DNA from: Dromiciops gliroides
Lineage: Eukaryota; Chordata; Mammalia; Microbiotheria; Microbiotheriidae
Direction of reading: 5' to 3'
Assembly (NCBI RefSeq): GCF_019393635.1
Contig: NC_057861.1
Span: forward strand, 155,017,544-155,081,543
Length of the DNA stretch: 64,000 bases
The notes below the pieces were generated by a model that saw only the letters and a list, made by a program, of their open reading frames with translations, did not search any database and was not told the DNA's origin. This document shows, piece after piece, positions 22,290 through 32,458 of the stretch (its first letter is position 1; each line of letters begins with the position of its first letter). Position numbers and translations under genes: made by a program.

Positions 22290-23560
22290 GGATCACAGAA
22301 TCTCATACTTAAAAGGGACAATCTAGTGCAATCCTTCAGTGAAGTATCAGCAATGTGATGTAACTGAAAGTGTGCATCTAACTCTTGTTTGAAGGTTTTC
22401 AGCAAAAAAAATTCACTGCCAAAGACCTGCCAATTCCATTTTGGGATGTTGTTATCATATCTAAATTAGCTTCTTTATAATATATATCTATTTTAGAATA
22501 TATTCACCTAGTTCTGTCTTCTAGGTAGACGGGGAGGGTCAAGCAGAATGAGCCTATTCTTCTTTCAATATTCTGGAACTTGAAATAATTGAAGACATCT
22601 AGTTTATCCCCTTAAATTATCTCTGTTCCAGGGGGCACCTAGGTGGCACTGAGGATAAAGCACCGGTCATGGATTCAGGAGGACCTGAGTTCAAATCCAA
22701 CTCTAGACATTTAACACTTACTAGTTGTGTGACTGGGCAAGTCACTTAACCCTCATTGCCCTGCAAAAAAATAAAATAAAAATTATTTTAAAAAAAATTA
22801 TCTCTCTCCAAGACCAAAAATCCTCATTCACCTCTTCAACTATTCCCTATTTCTCATAAACTCAAGATAATACACTATCACAGATAGCATCCTTTGCAAA
22901 CTCTTCACTGTGCTAATGTACTTCATAAGAAGCAGGCCCTACAACTGGAAAATATGTATATATTCCCAATGCAATCTAATGAGTGTAATGCAACAGGAGT
23001 ATCACCTCCTTATTGTTGAAAGATATATCTCTCTTAATGCAGCTGAAGATCCCATTAGCTTTTTAGGCTATCATAACATGCTACTTATATTAAATATGCA
23101 GCAAATTAAAATACCCAGATCCTTTTATCAGAGGAACTACAGATCATCTTGTACTTGTGAAATTGATTTTTATCTCAAGTATAATACTTTACATTTAATC
23201 CCATTACAATTAATATTTTTCAATTTGACCTGTTATTCTAGCCTGATTTTATATGTATATATATACTGATTATGTTAACTGTTATTCCCAAGTCTCTACA
23301 GGATATTTCATAGGCATATTACCTATAATTCCATCTAAGTAATTTTTTAAAAAAATTGTTAAATGGCATAGGATCAAGCACAGATTAAGTCATTTTTTCA
23401 AAATAATAAATAGCATAGGAACAAGAGCAGGGCACTGCAGACTATCTCCTAAGGTGTTATGGGACCATTAATAACTGTCTGGCCATTCAACTAATTCAAA
23501 ATCTATTTAACTGTCATCATATCTAGACTACATTTTCCATCTTTTACATTAGAATAACAA
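22290..23560 (-). repeat. CR1/L3 LINE fragments, split by a SINE
   Basis: 22290-22620 carries tcacagaatctcatacttaa and ttcagcaaaaaaaattcact. 22811-23560 carries accaaaaatcctcattcacc, gtgtaatgcaacaggagtat and ccttttatcagaggaactac. These are decayed antisense CR1/L3 blocks. The 119-codon plus-strand frame at 22910-23269 is a chance opening. Confidence 0.45.
22631..22794 (+). repeat. tRNA-derived CORE-SINE
   Basis: Runs from gggggcacctaggtggcact to a tail of AATA and A-runs. Near-identical flanks aaattatctctgttcca (left) and aaattatctctctcca (right) show the insertion into the CR1/L3 copy. Confidence 0.85.
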
Positions 23561-23744
23561 AATATTCAAATGCTTTGCTAGCATCAAGGTCAATTTTATA
23601 TACAATATCCACTGGATACAAGGTCCAATGATCCTATCAAAAAGAAAAATGAATTTAGTTTGGCATGACCTGTTCTTGGTACTATGTTAACTAACTATAC
23701 CCTTAATAAAACTTTCTAGAATTTTTTTTAAGAATCAAAGTCAG

Positions 23745-23921
23745 CTAGATGGCGCAGTGGATAGAGCACTGGCCTTGGAGTCAGGAGTACCTGAGTTCAA
23801 ATCCGGCCTCAGACACTTAACACTTACTAGCTGTGTGACCCTGGGCAAGTCACTTAACCCCAATTGCCTCACTAAAAAAACAAAAAAAAAAAAAACAAAA
23901 ACAAAACAAAAACAAAACAAA
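23745..23921 (+). repeat. tRNA-derived CORE-SINE with 14-bp target duplication
   Basis: Starts gctagatggcgcagtggata. The tail is a long CAAAA-type tract. Flanks aagaatcaaagtca at 23731-23744 and 23922-23935 are identical. The first few head bases are missing. Confidence 0.9.
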
Positions 23922-23935
23922 AAGAATCAAAGTCA

Positions 23936-24577
23936 AGTTCACTTTCCTACAATTTGCAGACTCTATTCCCTTTTCTGAAAGAAAAAATACAACATCATTT
24001 GCCTTTCTTCAGTCTCATATTACTTATTCCATGCTTCACAATCTTTCAAAGAATCACTGACAGTGGTTCAGCAATCTTATCTGCAACTTCTTTTACTAGC
24101 TGATTTTGTGGCCCTTTTGATCTGGAAGATTGATAAATAGCTAAGAGCTACCTTATTATCTCCCTTTTATGTCAGATATCAACTTCCTATTAGATGTGTT
24201 TGTTCTGCCTTTTCCAGTTCAAAAGTCCTTCTATATGTCAGAGGACACCTAAACAGACTCCTTCTTTGAGCCTCATCATAATTCTCAACACACCTTAAAA
24301 CAACAACCACAATTAATGTGTTGCTGCCTTTTTCATTCCTACTCAAACTCAGCTTGGTTGGGATGTTAATATTATGGACACAATCCTATCAGAACATGAA
24401 TATACTTTTATAGTAATACCCTACATGGATGACTATACTCAAAGTGTCATCATTGGTTTGATGCTAATTTGGAGATATATCACTAGTGGAGTATCCCAGG
24501 TATCTTTTCGAGCTTAATGTTTTAATTCTGGTTGTTATGTGTGTCAGAATCAAAGATGTGAGGAACCAGTAACTGAT
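23936..24577. other. Unassigned, possible old LINE remnants
   Basis: A CR1/L3-like piece is suggested around 24000-24140. The rest shows no feature. Confidence 0.3.
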
Positions 24578-24591
24578 TGGATGACATTCTC

Positions 24592-24779
24592 TTTTTTTTT
24601 TTAAATATTTTTTATTTAGTTAGTTTTCTCTTTCTTTCATTCTTTTTTTTTTTTTTTTGGAGAGGCAATTGGGGTTAAGTGGCTTGCCCAGGGTCACACA
24701 GCTAGTGTCAAGTGTCTGAGGCCAGATTTGAACTCAGGTACTCCTGATTCCAGGGCCAGTGCGCCACCTAGCTGCCCCT
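24592..24779 (-). repeat. CORE-SINE with an extra 3' block inside its target duplication
   Basis: The SINE body is 24659-24779 and its A-tail (T-run here) is 24643-24658. Another 41-50 bases (24592-24642), ending in a second T-run, lie between the tail and the left duplication. Flanks ggatgacattctc at 24579-24591 and 24780-24792 are identical, so the extra block moved together with the SINE. Confidence 0.85.
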
Positions 24780-24939
24780 GGATGACATTCTCGATTTAAA
24801 GAGATTATTAGATGGACTCTAATAAGGACATGTGTCAATCAACTTCATGGATACCTTATAACAAAGCATAGAAATAGCTAGAAGCATATATGGAAAGTTT
24901 AATGGACTACAAACAAGAAGAATGGACGACATTTTATTC

Positions 24940-25146
24940 TTTCAGGGGAGAGAGACCAAGACACAGAGAGGGAGATAGGGAGATAGAGACAAAATGATGA
25001 AGAGACAGAGAGAGAATCAGAAAAAAGGGATAGAGAGAAATAGAGACAGCAAAGACAGATGGAGACAGAGATACAGGGAGAGAAAGACAGATACAGAAAG
25101 GCAATGAAAAACAGAGATAGGAAAATGAAGAGAGAAAGAAGAAGGA

Positions 25147-25229
<83 letters not shown>

Positions 25230-25230
25230 C
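24940..25230. repeat. Purine-rich tract ending in (GA)n
   Basis: From 24940 the plus strand is almost all purine with scattered pyrimidines. Positions 25150-25228 are a pure GA dinucleotide run of about 39 units. Arg-Glu and Leu-Ser peptide frames on the two strands are repeat artefacts. Confidence 0.9.
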
Positions 25231-25314
25231 ACAAGGGGAAGGCAGTAAGCAGCTTCAAAGAACAGGAAAAACATCCTGTACAAGGTAAAATTTCAGCTGA
25301 GTCTTGAAAGAAGT

Positions 25315-25510
25315 CAGTGAAACCCACATCCTTCACTTACTGCCAAGTGACTTTGGGCACCTTATTTAAGCTCCATAAAACTTCATTTCCTCTTCTGTAA
25401 AAAAGGGATAATGATATTAAGAATGCTTACCTTAGAAGGAGGTTTGGAGGATTAAATAGGATGATTTATATAATGTATCTAAAGTACCTTGCAAAATTTA
25501 AATAATAATA
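25315..25510 (+). repeat. MIR CORE-SINE
   Basis: Contains cttactgccaagtgactttg, then tcctcttctgtaaaaaaggg, and ggattaaataggatga, the MIR core and tail order. Confidence 0.6.
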
Positions 25511-25747
25511 ATATCTATTAATTTGAGGGTCACTCAGTTTGCTAATTCCACTTTCCTTTTACAATACCAACTGCCCTAATTAGTGTATGCATTCTTCCTT
25601 TAATTCTTTGTTTTGAGAACTTGCTCCTAGATAAACAGATCATATAATTGTTTTAGGGAAAGCTGAAGTATAGAATTTACTTTTAGCCCATGAAAATTTA
25701 TCTTGTTACATTTGTGAGAAAATAATTATCAATATTGTATTTCTTGC

Positions 25748-25768
25748 GGGGGGGGGGGGAAGGGGGGG
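25748..25768 (+). repeat. Guanine run
   Basis: Twelve consecutive G, two A, then seven G. It could form a G-quadruplex; it may also be an assembly weak spot. Confidence 0.7.
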
Positions 25769-25919
25769 ACTGGGACCCAGAGATCATTTTCTTAGTCCTT
25801 TCTCCCTGCCACTCCAGAAAGTCTAGTTCTCCTAGAGAAACTTCATGAGTCTGGGACAAACCCATGTGAACAAAAGGAATGGAGATAGAGTCTTTTGTCC
25901 AGATCAGTGAAGGACTAAT

Positions 25920-26560
25920 GGGATTAAACCACACCTAGATAATGGGCTTTGCCTTAGGCAACTTTAGTGAGGGTCTTTTGCATTCTTTTCCCTGATGTCA
26001 TCATTGAGTTCATTTTCATATAGGCCACCTTCAAGTCATATGCACAAATGGAATTGAAGGATTCTAACCAATTAGCTTTGATCAATGTATAAGGACCCAC
26101 CTTTATCAAAAGAACATCATCTTGGAAGACACCATGAGAGGTCTTTTAGGACAACATGGGTCTGGTAGAGATCTTGTAGGTCTTCTGGAACTTCTACATC
26201 TTCTAAGCTCTGTTGGGTCTCCTTGGGACTGCATGCTATCTCTCTGGGAGATAGCATGATCTCTCTGGGAGATAGCATGGGTCTTTTGGGGCTTTTCTCC
26301 TACTCACACTAACTGGCATGTTGAAGCTCTCTTCCTGCTTTCTCCACCATGTAACCTGAGACCATGAGAAGTTAGGGAGACATGTGGTCAATTCTTTACT
26401 GGTATAATATTAATAAATTAATACATGCTTACCCCAAACTTGTGTATATAGCAATAGCAATTAAAGTTCTAAAAAATGCATTCTTCCCATTGGTGGAACC
26501 TGCTGAGATATTTTTGAATCCTACTCAGCTCTCCCTCATAACTTTATGCACATATCCATG
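25920..26560 (+). repeat. Possible LTR
   Basis: There is a U3-like part (ccaattagctttgatcaatg, also partly present in the E2 LTR) and AATAAA-like taataaattaatac near 26411. No ends or target duplication were found, so this is weak. Confidence 0.25.
26232..26279. repeat. Perfect 11-bp hairpin within a 21-bp tandem duplication
   Basis: catgctatctc (26232-26242) pairs exactly with gagatagcatg (26248-26258) across five bases. The 21 bases at 26238-26258 repeat exactly at 26259-26279. Confidence 0.9.
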
Positions 26561-26609
26561 TGGTTATTATAAGAGCAAAAACAGCAACAGCAATAGCAAA
26601 TGAAATTAT

Positions 26610-26770
26610 ATAGTGAAAAGGGTGTTGGATTTTTAGTCAAGGGACCTGAATTCAAATTCTAGCCTTAATCTACTATATACCACCTGTGTTACTTTGCACA
26701 AGTCATTTCATTTCTATGAATCTTAATTACCTAATCTATAAAAGGAAAAGACTAGTCTTGATGACCTCTA
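26610..26770 (+). repeat. MIR/THER-type CORE-SINE
   Basis: Order: agtgaaaagggtgttggatt, ggacctgaattcaaattcta, core-like ctgtgttactttgcacaagt, tail aatctataaaaggaaaagac. Confidence 0.6.
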
Positions 26771-26939
26771 AGCAAGGGTTTCAAGGAGCCAGGTAAAGCT
26801 GAATAATCAGGAGAACTGAGTATTAAATTTTCAGTGTGAGCATTTATACCTGAGAAATCCACAAACATTACAATAAAGGGCTTGAATTACTGCTTTGTTG
26901 ATTGTCCAGACTTAAGAAAGTAACAGAAAAAATGTTAAT

Positions 26940-27375
26940 AATTATGGGTGGTAATCCTTAGGTATTCTTCTTTAAAGAATTACACCCTCTGGCACACAAT
27001 TCAATTACAATAAAATAGTCTTTTATTTAGGGGTTTAGAGAAAGTGACCAGGAAGGAAGTCAAAGACTTCCCTCACAGGGAGAAAATGACTTAGAGACAA
27101 CATAAGGCACATTTTTCCTCAACTGGAAGGGAGGTCAAAGCCTTTATAGAGGATGGATTGTGGCATGAAGGATGGGGTGACAACCTGACTATGGAAAGTT
27201 CCCTTTGGGGGTGGGGAAAGTTTGAGTGAGGGGTGGTAGTCCTGACTTTTGGAGTTATCTCTGTCCCCTTGTGTCTATCTGGCAGTAGCCACACACCTAA
27301 TAGGCTTATCTCCCTTACTTCTTAGGTGTGTCAATTCTGATAGCTAGATGGCCAGTTTAAACTTTAAGAGTCACA
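26940..27375 (-). mobile_element. Probable solo LTR
   Basis: Read on the minus strand it starts TGTGACTCTTAAAG, has a TATA box (CCTCTATAAAGGC, complement near 27137-27149) and, about 120 bases on, a polyadenylation signal in CTAAATAAAAGAC (near 27018-27030). That spacing fits U3-R of an LTR. The U5 end and target duplication were not found. Confidence 0.5.
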
Positions 27376-28334
27376 ACCCCCATGCCAATAATATAGATGA
27401 AACTTAAAAGTGTATCTTGTTTATATTCCCTCTCTGCCCCTACCCTGACCCCCTCCAGCCAGCTGTTAAACACTTTCCAGCACACCCCTGCTTAAGGGTC
27501 CTTCCAAATCTAAATCCTACAGTTATATGATAGTTATATAGGCTTCAGATTTTACAGAGAGCTTCATATATATGACCTAAATCAGACCTTATAACAATGT
27601 TGTGAAGTAAGCATTAAAGATAGCATAAGCTCTATTTAGCAAAGGAATACTCCCTCCAAGTTGATTTTAACTAGCAATGGGTTTGAAAGACCATGAATTC
27701 TTTTTATTCTAATCTACAATATACTGTATTCTTTAACTGTTTAGTTGTTGAATTGAATTGAACCCACACATACGCAGTTAAGCAATTTTGCTTAATTTAT
27801 TTTTTATCTTTTTTATTTTTTTGCTTTTTAATTTTGGGACAACTTGAAAGTACAATACATTGAGATAGCTATCAGTAAATATAAATATTCAATAAAATTT
27901 GGGGAAAGCCAAAACATAAGCTTGGGTGAACCTCAAACAAGATCTGTGTGAGTGGACATAAAACAGATATTTGGGGTACCTCCAGGAACTGAGGGAACCC
28001 CAAATTACTTGTAACCGTCCTGGCATTCCTGAAGAGTTAGTGAGGTCAGGGTGACATTTTGGTTTCAAACAATCTCTAGTAATATGAAGTTAGATATAAA
28101 TAGTATATATATTTTTGAACAATATAATAATCATTTTCCATGGTACCTCACAGGGTTGTTGTGAAGATCTGCTTAGCATTGTTCTTGGTATGTGATGAGA
28201 GGTATATAAATGTTTATTCTCTTCCAATCCCCTTACAAGAAAACAGAGATCACATTCTCACACATTTTTACTCTGTCATTCATTGAAACCAGATTTTTTT
28301 CTGAATCTCCTATTACAACATTGCTTTATCAGGC
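27376..28334. other. No feature recognised
   Basis: AT-rich sequence; a T-rich stretch near 27795-27830 stands out only by composition. Confidence 0.4.
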
Positions 28335-28346
28335 TCATGTTATTTT

Positions 28347-28492
28347 TTTTTTAAGTGAGGCAATTGGGGTTAAGTGACTTGCCCAGGGTCACACAGCTAG
28401 TAAGTGTTAAGTGTCTGAGGCCGGATTTGAACTCAGGTACTCCTGACTCCAGGGCCGGTGCTCTATCCACTGCGCCACCTAGCTGCCCCGGT
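28347..28492 (-). repeat. tRNA-derived CORE-SINE with 12-bp target duplication
   Basis: Antisense copy from a T-run to ccacctagctgcccc. Flanks tcatgttatttt at 28335-28346 and 28493-28504 are identical. The 92-codon frame across it is the SINE-derived peptide seen at other copies. Confidence 0.9.
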
Positions 28493-28529
28493 TCATGTTA
28501 TTTTATGAATGTAAATGACTTTCCAAAGC

Positions 28530-28660
28530 ATTTTATAAATTCTTTAAAGTTTGAAGCTGTGTATTCTCTTTTCTTTGATGCCCAGCACTTCCCACATGGA
28601 CAAAAGTCTATGTTAACATTAGGTATTCAATGAATGCCTATTGAATAAAATGAAAGTGAT
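28530..28660 (+). repeat. L2 LINE 3' end
   Basis: Shows ctttgatgcccagcacttcc and aggtattcaatgaatgccta, then ttgaataaaatga, the terminal block of L2. Confidence 0.5.
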
Positions 28661-28770
28661 GGTCCTGAAGTGTAATATTTTGCCCATTACAGACCTTCAA
28701 ATAAAATGTTTTGCCTTTTCTTGGAATTTTCCCTTTCATTCTATATACCACAGAGGCAAGATCTATATTG

Positions 28771-29128
28771 TGTTAAGGGCTAAAATTCTAGCTAAACTGT
28801 CTAAAATAGCCAATGAGTGGTCGCCAATAAATTATAAGCTTTAGCAAGAGTTAGACTTTTAAGCATTTATTAAGGAGAATAAGAATTTGGTAAAGAGAGA
28901 GAGAAAGGCCTAGATTCCTATCTATTAAAGGGAGAGCACATTTCTAGCTCCGCTCTCCACCAGAGTCCAGAGGAAAGAGCGCGAGCCTGAGCGCCAGTCT
29001 CTTCCTTCCTCCTCCCACTAGTCCGTGTCACTTCCTGAAGCCTGGTCTTGCCCTCAAAGACCTTCGCTTCATGGGTAGAACTCTTCTACAGTAAGTCTCC
29101 AGCAGGTGGCGTCATTCTAATCGTTACA
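28771..29128 (-). mobile_element. 3' LTR of E1 (358 bp)
   Basis: Plus-strand ends are tgttaagggc and atcgttaca. On the minus strand it reads TGTAACG to CCTTAACA. The polyadenylation signal AATAAA (complement tttatt) is at 28866-28871. U3 is CpG-bearing (gagcgcgagcctgagcgcc). It appears identical to 32101-32458. Confidence 0.95.
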
Positions 29129-29129
29129 G

Positions 29130-29137
29130 TCCCCCCT
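29130..29137 (-). promoter_or_regulatory. Polypurine tract of E1
   Basis: Just inside the 3' LTR the minus strand reads AGGGGGGA followed by C and the LTR's TGTAACG. Such a tract primes plus-strand DNA in retroviruses. In E3 the tract differs (GCGGGGAA). Confidence 0.7.
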
Positions 29138-31096
29138 GTTGTTCCTCAAGAAACAAAATGTTTCCTTGACGGAACAGTAAAAACAATATAATAACTATTG
29201 CTAACTAATAATATGTGAACAACAATATAGAAAAGGAAGAGAGGAAAGTTTTGTCCAGAGGGGCGATTTTTTTTTTTTTGTCCTCATGAACCGACGCTTT
29301 GACATTGGTCTTGCAAAGGGAGGGCCTCTGCAGAGAACACATGTTACAGATGGTGTATATTATAACAGAAAGAGAAAAAAAAACAACAAAAACAACAAAT
29401 CAAAACTGTTCATTTAAAGTCTCTGAAAGTCTTTTCTCAGATGTCCTCTAGGTGTAGTCATGGAATGGAAGTCTTTTCAGGGGTTGAGGTATGGATGCTG
29501 GTAATCAGCCAGGAAAATTTCCTACAAAATTGAGCTTAACACAACTTTAAAATAGCTTTGTCAATAATAAAATCAAACAATGAAAGTTCTCAAAAACATG
29601 TCTAAGGGAATTCAGAATCTTAGTTGTTACACATGAAACATATAATAAAACAAAAATTGAAACATTCTTTAAAATTATAATATTACTATAGTCCCCCCCT
29701 TATGGAGGGTAATTGAGAAGACAATTGCTGCGATATTAATTAATAAAAATAATTTTTATCTTTGTTTTATCACTTTTTGCATCATCTGCCTAATTATCCT
29801 CATGCCATTATGAGAAATTTAAAAATCTAATATAATTGGTAACAGGTGTCAAGGCCAAATTCAACACTGTATTTATCATGACACCTGAGATAATTATGGG
29901 GGTTACCATAAAAGAACAGAGAAATGATGGGATATGAGCATTCCCACACGAGCAATATATACTGCCCATGCAGTATGCCAGGTCTAAAATAGGTGGATGG
30001 AATATATGTCCATGCCACCGAACATATTGGAGGAAACTGAGTCAGACTTAATCAGATGCATGGGATTGAGATGTCCATGGCATCAGGCATATAGGAGGGA
30101 GCATAGAAGCCAGGTGTAGGAGCGAGATGGGTGGGATGAATACTTCCAGCCATCTGTACAATATTGTGGGGAAAAATAAAATAAAATATTAAACCAAGAG
30201 AATCCAACCTCAACATTTGTCAAAAGCCGTTCCCTCGGCCATACCTTGACTTCATGCATGTCTCCCCTCATGTGACAGTTCAGTGTCTGCTCTTGCACGT
30301 ATTCCTCTTGTGATTGGACTGGCATCTGATAACTCAGAATAAAGGCAATTAATGTCTTAAATGATAAGTTCCCATAATCCAAGTCTCATATGGATTTAAA
30401 AATTGAGGATAATAAATGATTGCAAAAAATGTGAATACATCTTGACTCAGAACACAATATATAATTATGCAACAATTTCAAATAATACCCCTTTTTTGTA
30501 CTTAGTATACAATTACCTTTGTGAAAAATCAGAACATATTTAAATACAAGTTAAAGCACAACAGAATCTCAAAGAAAACTTTTTTTTTGAAAAAAGAAAA
30601 CTTTTACAAATGTTCCCCTCTTTTTTTTTTTTGAATATGCTTATCAAAAATAATACTTCTAGAATCAATTTACACTTGCCATGGCAACCAATTTGCCAAG
30701 GAAATGCTTTAAAGAGTTTGATCAAATAATCAGTTGAGAAAAACAAAAACAAACAACTCAGAATATGGGACCACAATACTCCTAGAATTAACATTGTATT
30801 ATGAAATCAAAACCATCTTGCAATTTTTAAAAATTAGATAAATGTATAGAAGAAAATACACATGGAACAATAAAAGACAGTGAAATTCAAACTAAGGAAA
30901 TCTAAATGAGCATGAACTTAATATTAATGAGTATTACAAAATATAAACTTGATCGCATGACTATAAAAAGCTTTTACAAATATTCTCCTTGTTTTAGAAA
31001 CTAAGTATAAGACACAATCTCAAAAGCATTAAAATCTCTATGAAAATAAACCCATTACCATTAATTTCAAAATGTAGATGTAATAGCATAGAAATC
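29138..31096 (-). other. Degenerate internal region of E1
   Basis: About 2 kb without a long frame. Positions 29141-29460 match E3 at 57493-57790. The minus-strand frame at 30382-30083 (99 codons) has a hydrophobic stretch TLIAFILSYQ near its start that could be a signal peptide of an env remnant, but I cannot confirm that. A second G-run with following CTATAG (29692-29701) resembles the polypurine/LTR junction. No reverse-transcriptase motif was seen. Confidence 0.5.
29141..29175 (-). promoter_or_regulatory. Conserved stem-loop next to the 3' LTR of E1
   Basis: gttcctcaagaaaca and tgtttccttgacggaac pair over 15 base pairs with two single-base bulges and a short loop. The outer five pairs are GUUCC/GGAAC here but GUUUC/GAAAC in E2, a compensatory change. 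Its role is unknown; RNA export or packaging are possibilities. Confidence 0.65.
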
Positions 31097-31972
31097 CTAT
31101 GTAACCTCTGAACTGATACAATTACTCTGAGTGAATTCAGAACACTCTTGATTCCGATATCTAAAATCCCCAATACTCATATCAATACCTTGCTGCTTAC
31201 TTCTACATTTCTGTAAAATATATACCCTTCCATGGCAAAAGAAGCAGAGTCTTGAACTATGTTGATTGTCATTCTTATTCAGCTTAAGTTTTTCTTCTTT
31301 AACCCCTCTATATTGTCTGTCGGGCTTTTCACCATACAAATGCTTTATAAGATTACTAATTAAAGACAAAAGCAGGTTAGCAAAATTATGAACAAAACGA
31401 GCATATCTGGAATTTAAAGAGTTTTCTAAGATTGTCTCAAAAGCACAGCCAGGGCAGGGAAGGGCTGAGCCTGAAGCTGCAAATGCAGGTAGAAAAAGTT
31501 GAGCATGCGCATCAGATCTCTGGACTTCCCAGGCAGGGGAAGCTATGGGCTTGGCCATAGGAGGAGTAGAGGGTGGGGTCTGGAGAGGAGGGGAGGGACC
31601 AGAGCAATTTGAATCAGACTTGATTTTGAACTCAGGCCTGGATTCCTCTTCCCCCACTTTGCCTCCAGGTGCTAGGGGATTAAAAGCTTCTAGAGGGTGG
31701 GTCATTGCCTCCAGGCATGCAAAATTAGAGCAACAATTAGTGTTAGAATTGGGAAAAGCTGCAGGAATCTCTTCAGGTTTCTCTGAAAATGCATGGTTGG
31801 GAGAGGGAGTGATATTTCCTTGTGTGAGTAAGTTGCTGGCTCTTTTAACAAAAATAAAAAGAAAAATAGAAAATCCACAAAAACAAAGCATTAACATGAT
31901 CTTATCTCCCATTTGTCTGGTTAAACAGACTAAAATCAAAAATAGGGTAATTAGGGAGTTTAAAAGGTCCAT
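31097..31972 (-). CDS. Gag-like protein of E1, 291 codons, probably incomplete
   Basis: The frame begins 128 bases after the 5' LTR and is open for 291 codons. Residues 1-45 hold two hydrophobic segments separated by RQMGDKIML, so a second in-frame start at residue 21 (MGDK) is possible. Residues about 100-150 are Pro/Ser-rich. Residues 243-256 read CFFCHGRVYILQKC, a C-X2-C-X4-Y-X4-C zinc-knuckle pattern in which Tyr stands where His is expected. No capsid major homology region was found and the protein is short for a gag, so part of the capsid region may be deleted. The N-terminal 80 residues are matched by E2 with only in-frame length changes, which supports real coding history. Being a retroviral gag is an inference from position and motif. 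Confidence 0.6.
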   Translation of the reverse strand: MDLLNSLITLFLILVCLTRQMGDKIMLMLCFCGFSIFLFIFVKRASNLLTQGNITPSPNHAFSEKPEEIPAAFPNSNTNCCSNFACLEAMTHPLEAFNPLAPGGKVGEEESRPEFKIKSDSNCSGPSPPLQTPPSTPPMAKPIASPAWEVQRSDAHAQLFLPAFAASGSALPCPGCAFETILENSLNSRYARFVHNFANLLLSLISNLIKHLYGEKPDRQYRGVKEEKLKLNKNDNQHSSRLCFFCHGRVYILQKCRSKQQGIDMSIGDFRYRNQECSEFTQSNCISSEVT

Positions 31973-32080
31973 TCGAAAAAATTTAAAGGGAAAACACAGC
32001 CAGTGCGCCAGTACTTAGCAGTTTAAAGGGTAGGGGAAATTTCTTACCCAACCGGAAGATCAGAAGTGAGGTTCAGCTTT

Positions 32081-32098
32081 CCTCTTCGTGGTCAGCCA
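32081..32098 (-). promoter_or_regulatory. Primer-binding site of E1
   Basis: Two bases inside the 5' LTR the minus strand reads tggctgaccacgaagagg. It matches the E2 site at 16 of 18 positions and resembles a tRNA-Arg 3' end with one inserted T. Confidence 0.55.
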
Positions 32099-32100
32099 TC

Positions 32101-32458
32101 TGTTAAGGGCTAAAATTCTAGCTAAACTGTCTAAAATAGCCAATGAGTGGTCGCCAATAAATTATAAGCTTTAGCAAGAGTTAGACTTTTAAGCATTTAT
32201 TAAGGAGAATAAGAATTTGGTAAAGAGAGAGAGAAAGGCCTAGATTCCTATCTATTAAAGGGAGAGCACATTTCTAGCTCCGCTCTCCACCAGAGTCCAG
32301 AGGAAAGAGCGCGAGCCTGAGCGCCAGTCTCTTCCTTCCTCCTCCCACTAGTCCGTGTCACTTCCTGAAGCCTGGTCTTGCCCTCAAAGACCTTCGCTTC
32401 ATGGGTAGAACTCTTCTACAGTAAGTCTCCAGCAGGTGGCGTCATTCTAATCGTTACA
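32101..32458 (-). mobile_element. 5' LTR of E1 (358 bp)
   Basis: Same sequence as 28771-29128 by eye. The polyadenylation signal complement is at 32196-32201. It is the likely promoter for E1 transcription leftwards across the window. Confidence 0.95.

Noticed and set aside
30083..30382. 99-codon frame of E1 as an env gene
   Set aside because: Only a hydrophobic stretch supports it; there is no fusion peptide, cleavage site or transmembrane subunit that I can see, so it is mentioned only as a possible remnant.
31545..32018. 157-codon plus-strand frame inside E1
   Set aside because: It lies antisense to the gag-like frame and leader. Its Gly/Glu-rich start is the reverse of the Pro/Ser-rich part, and the E2 copy does not support it.
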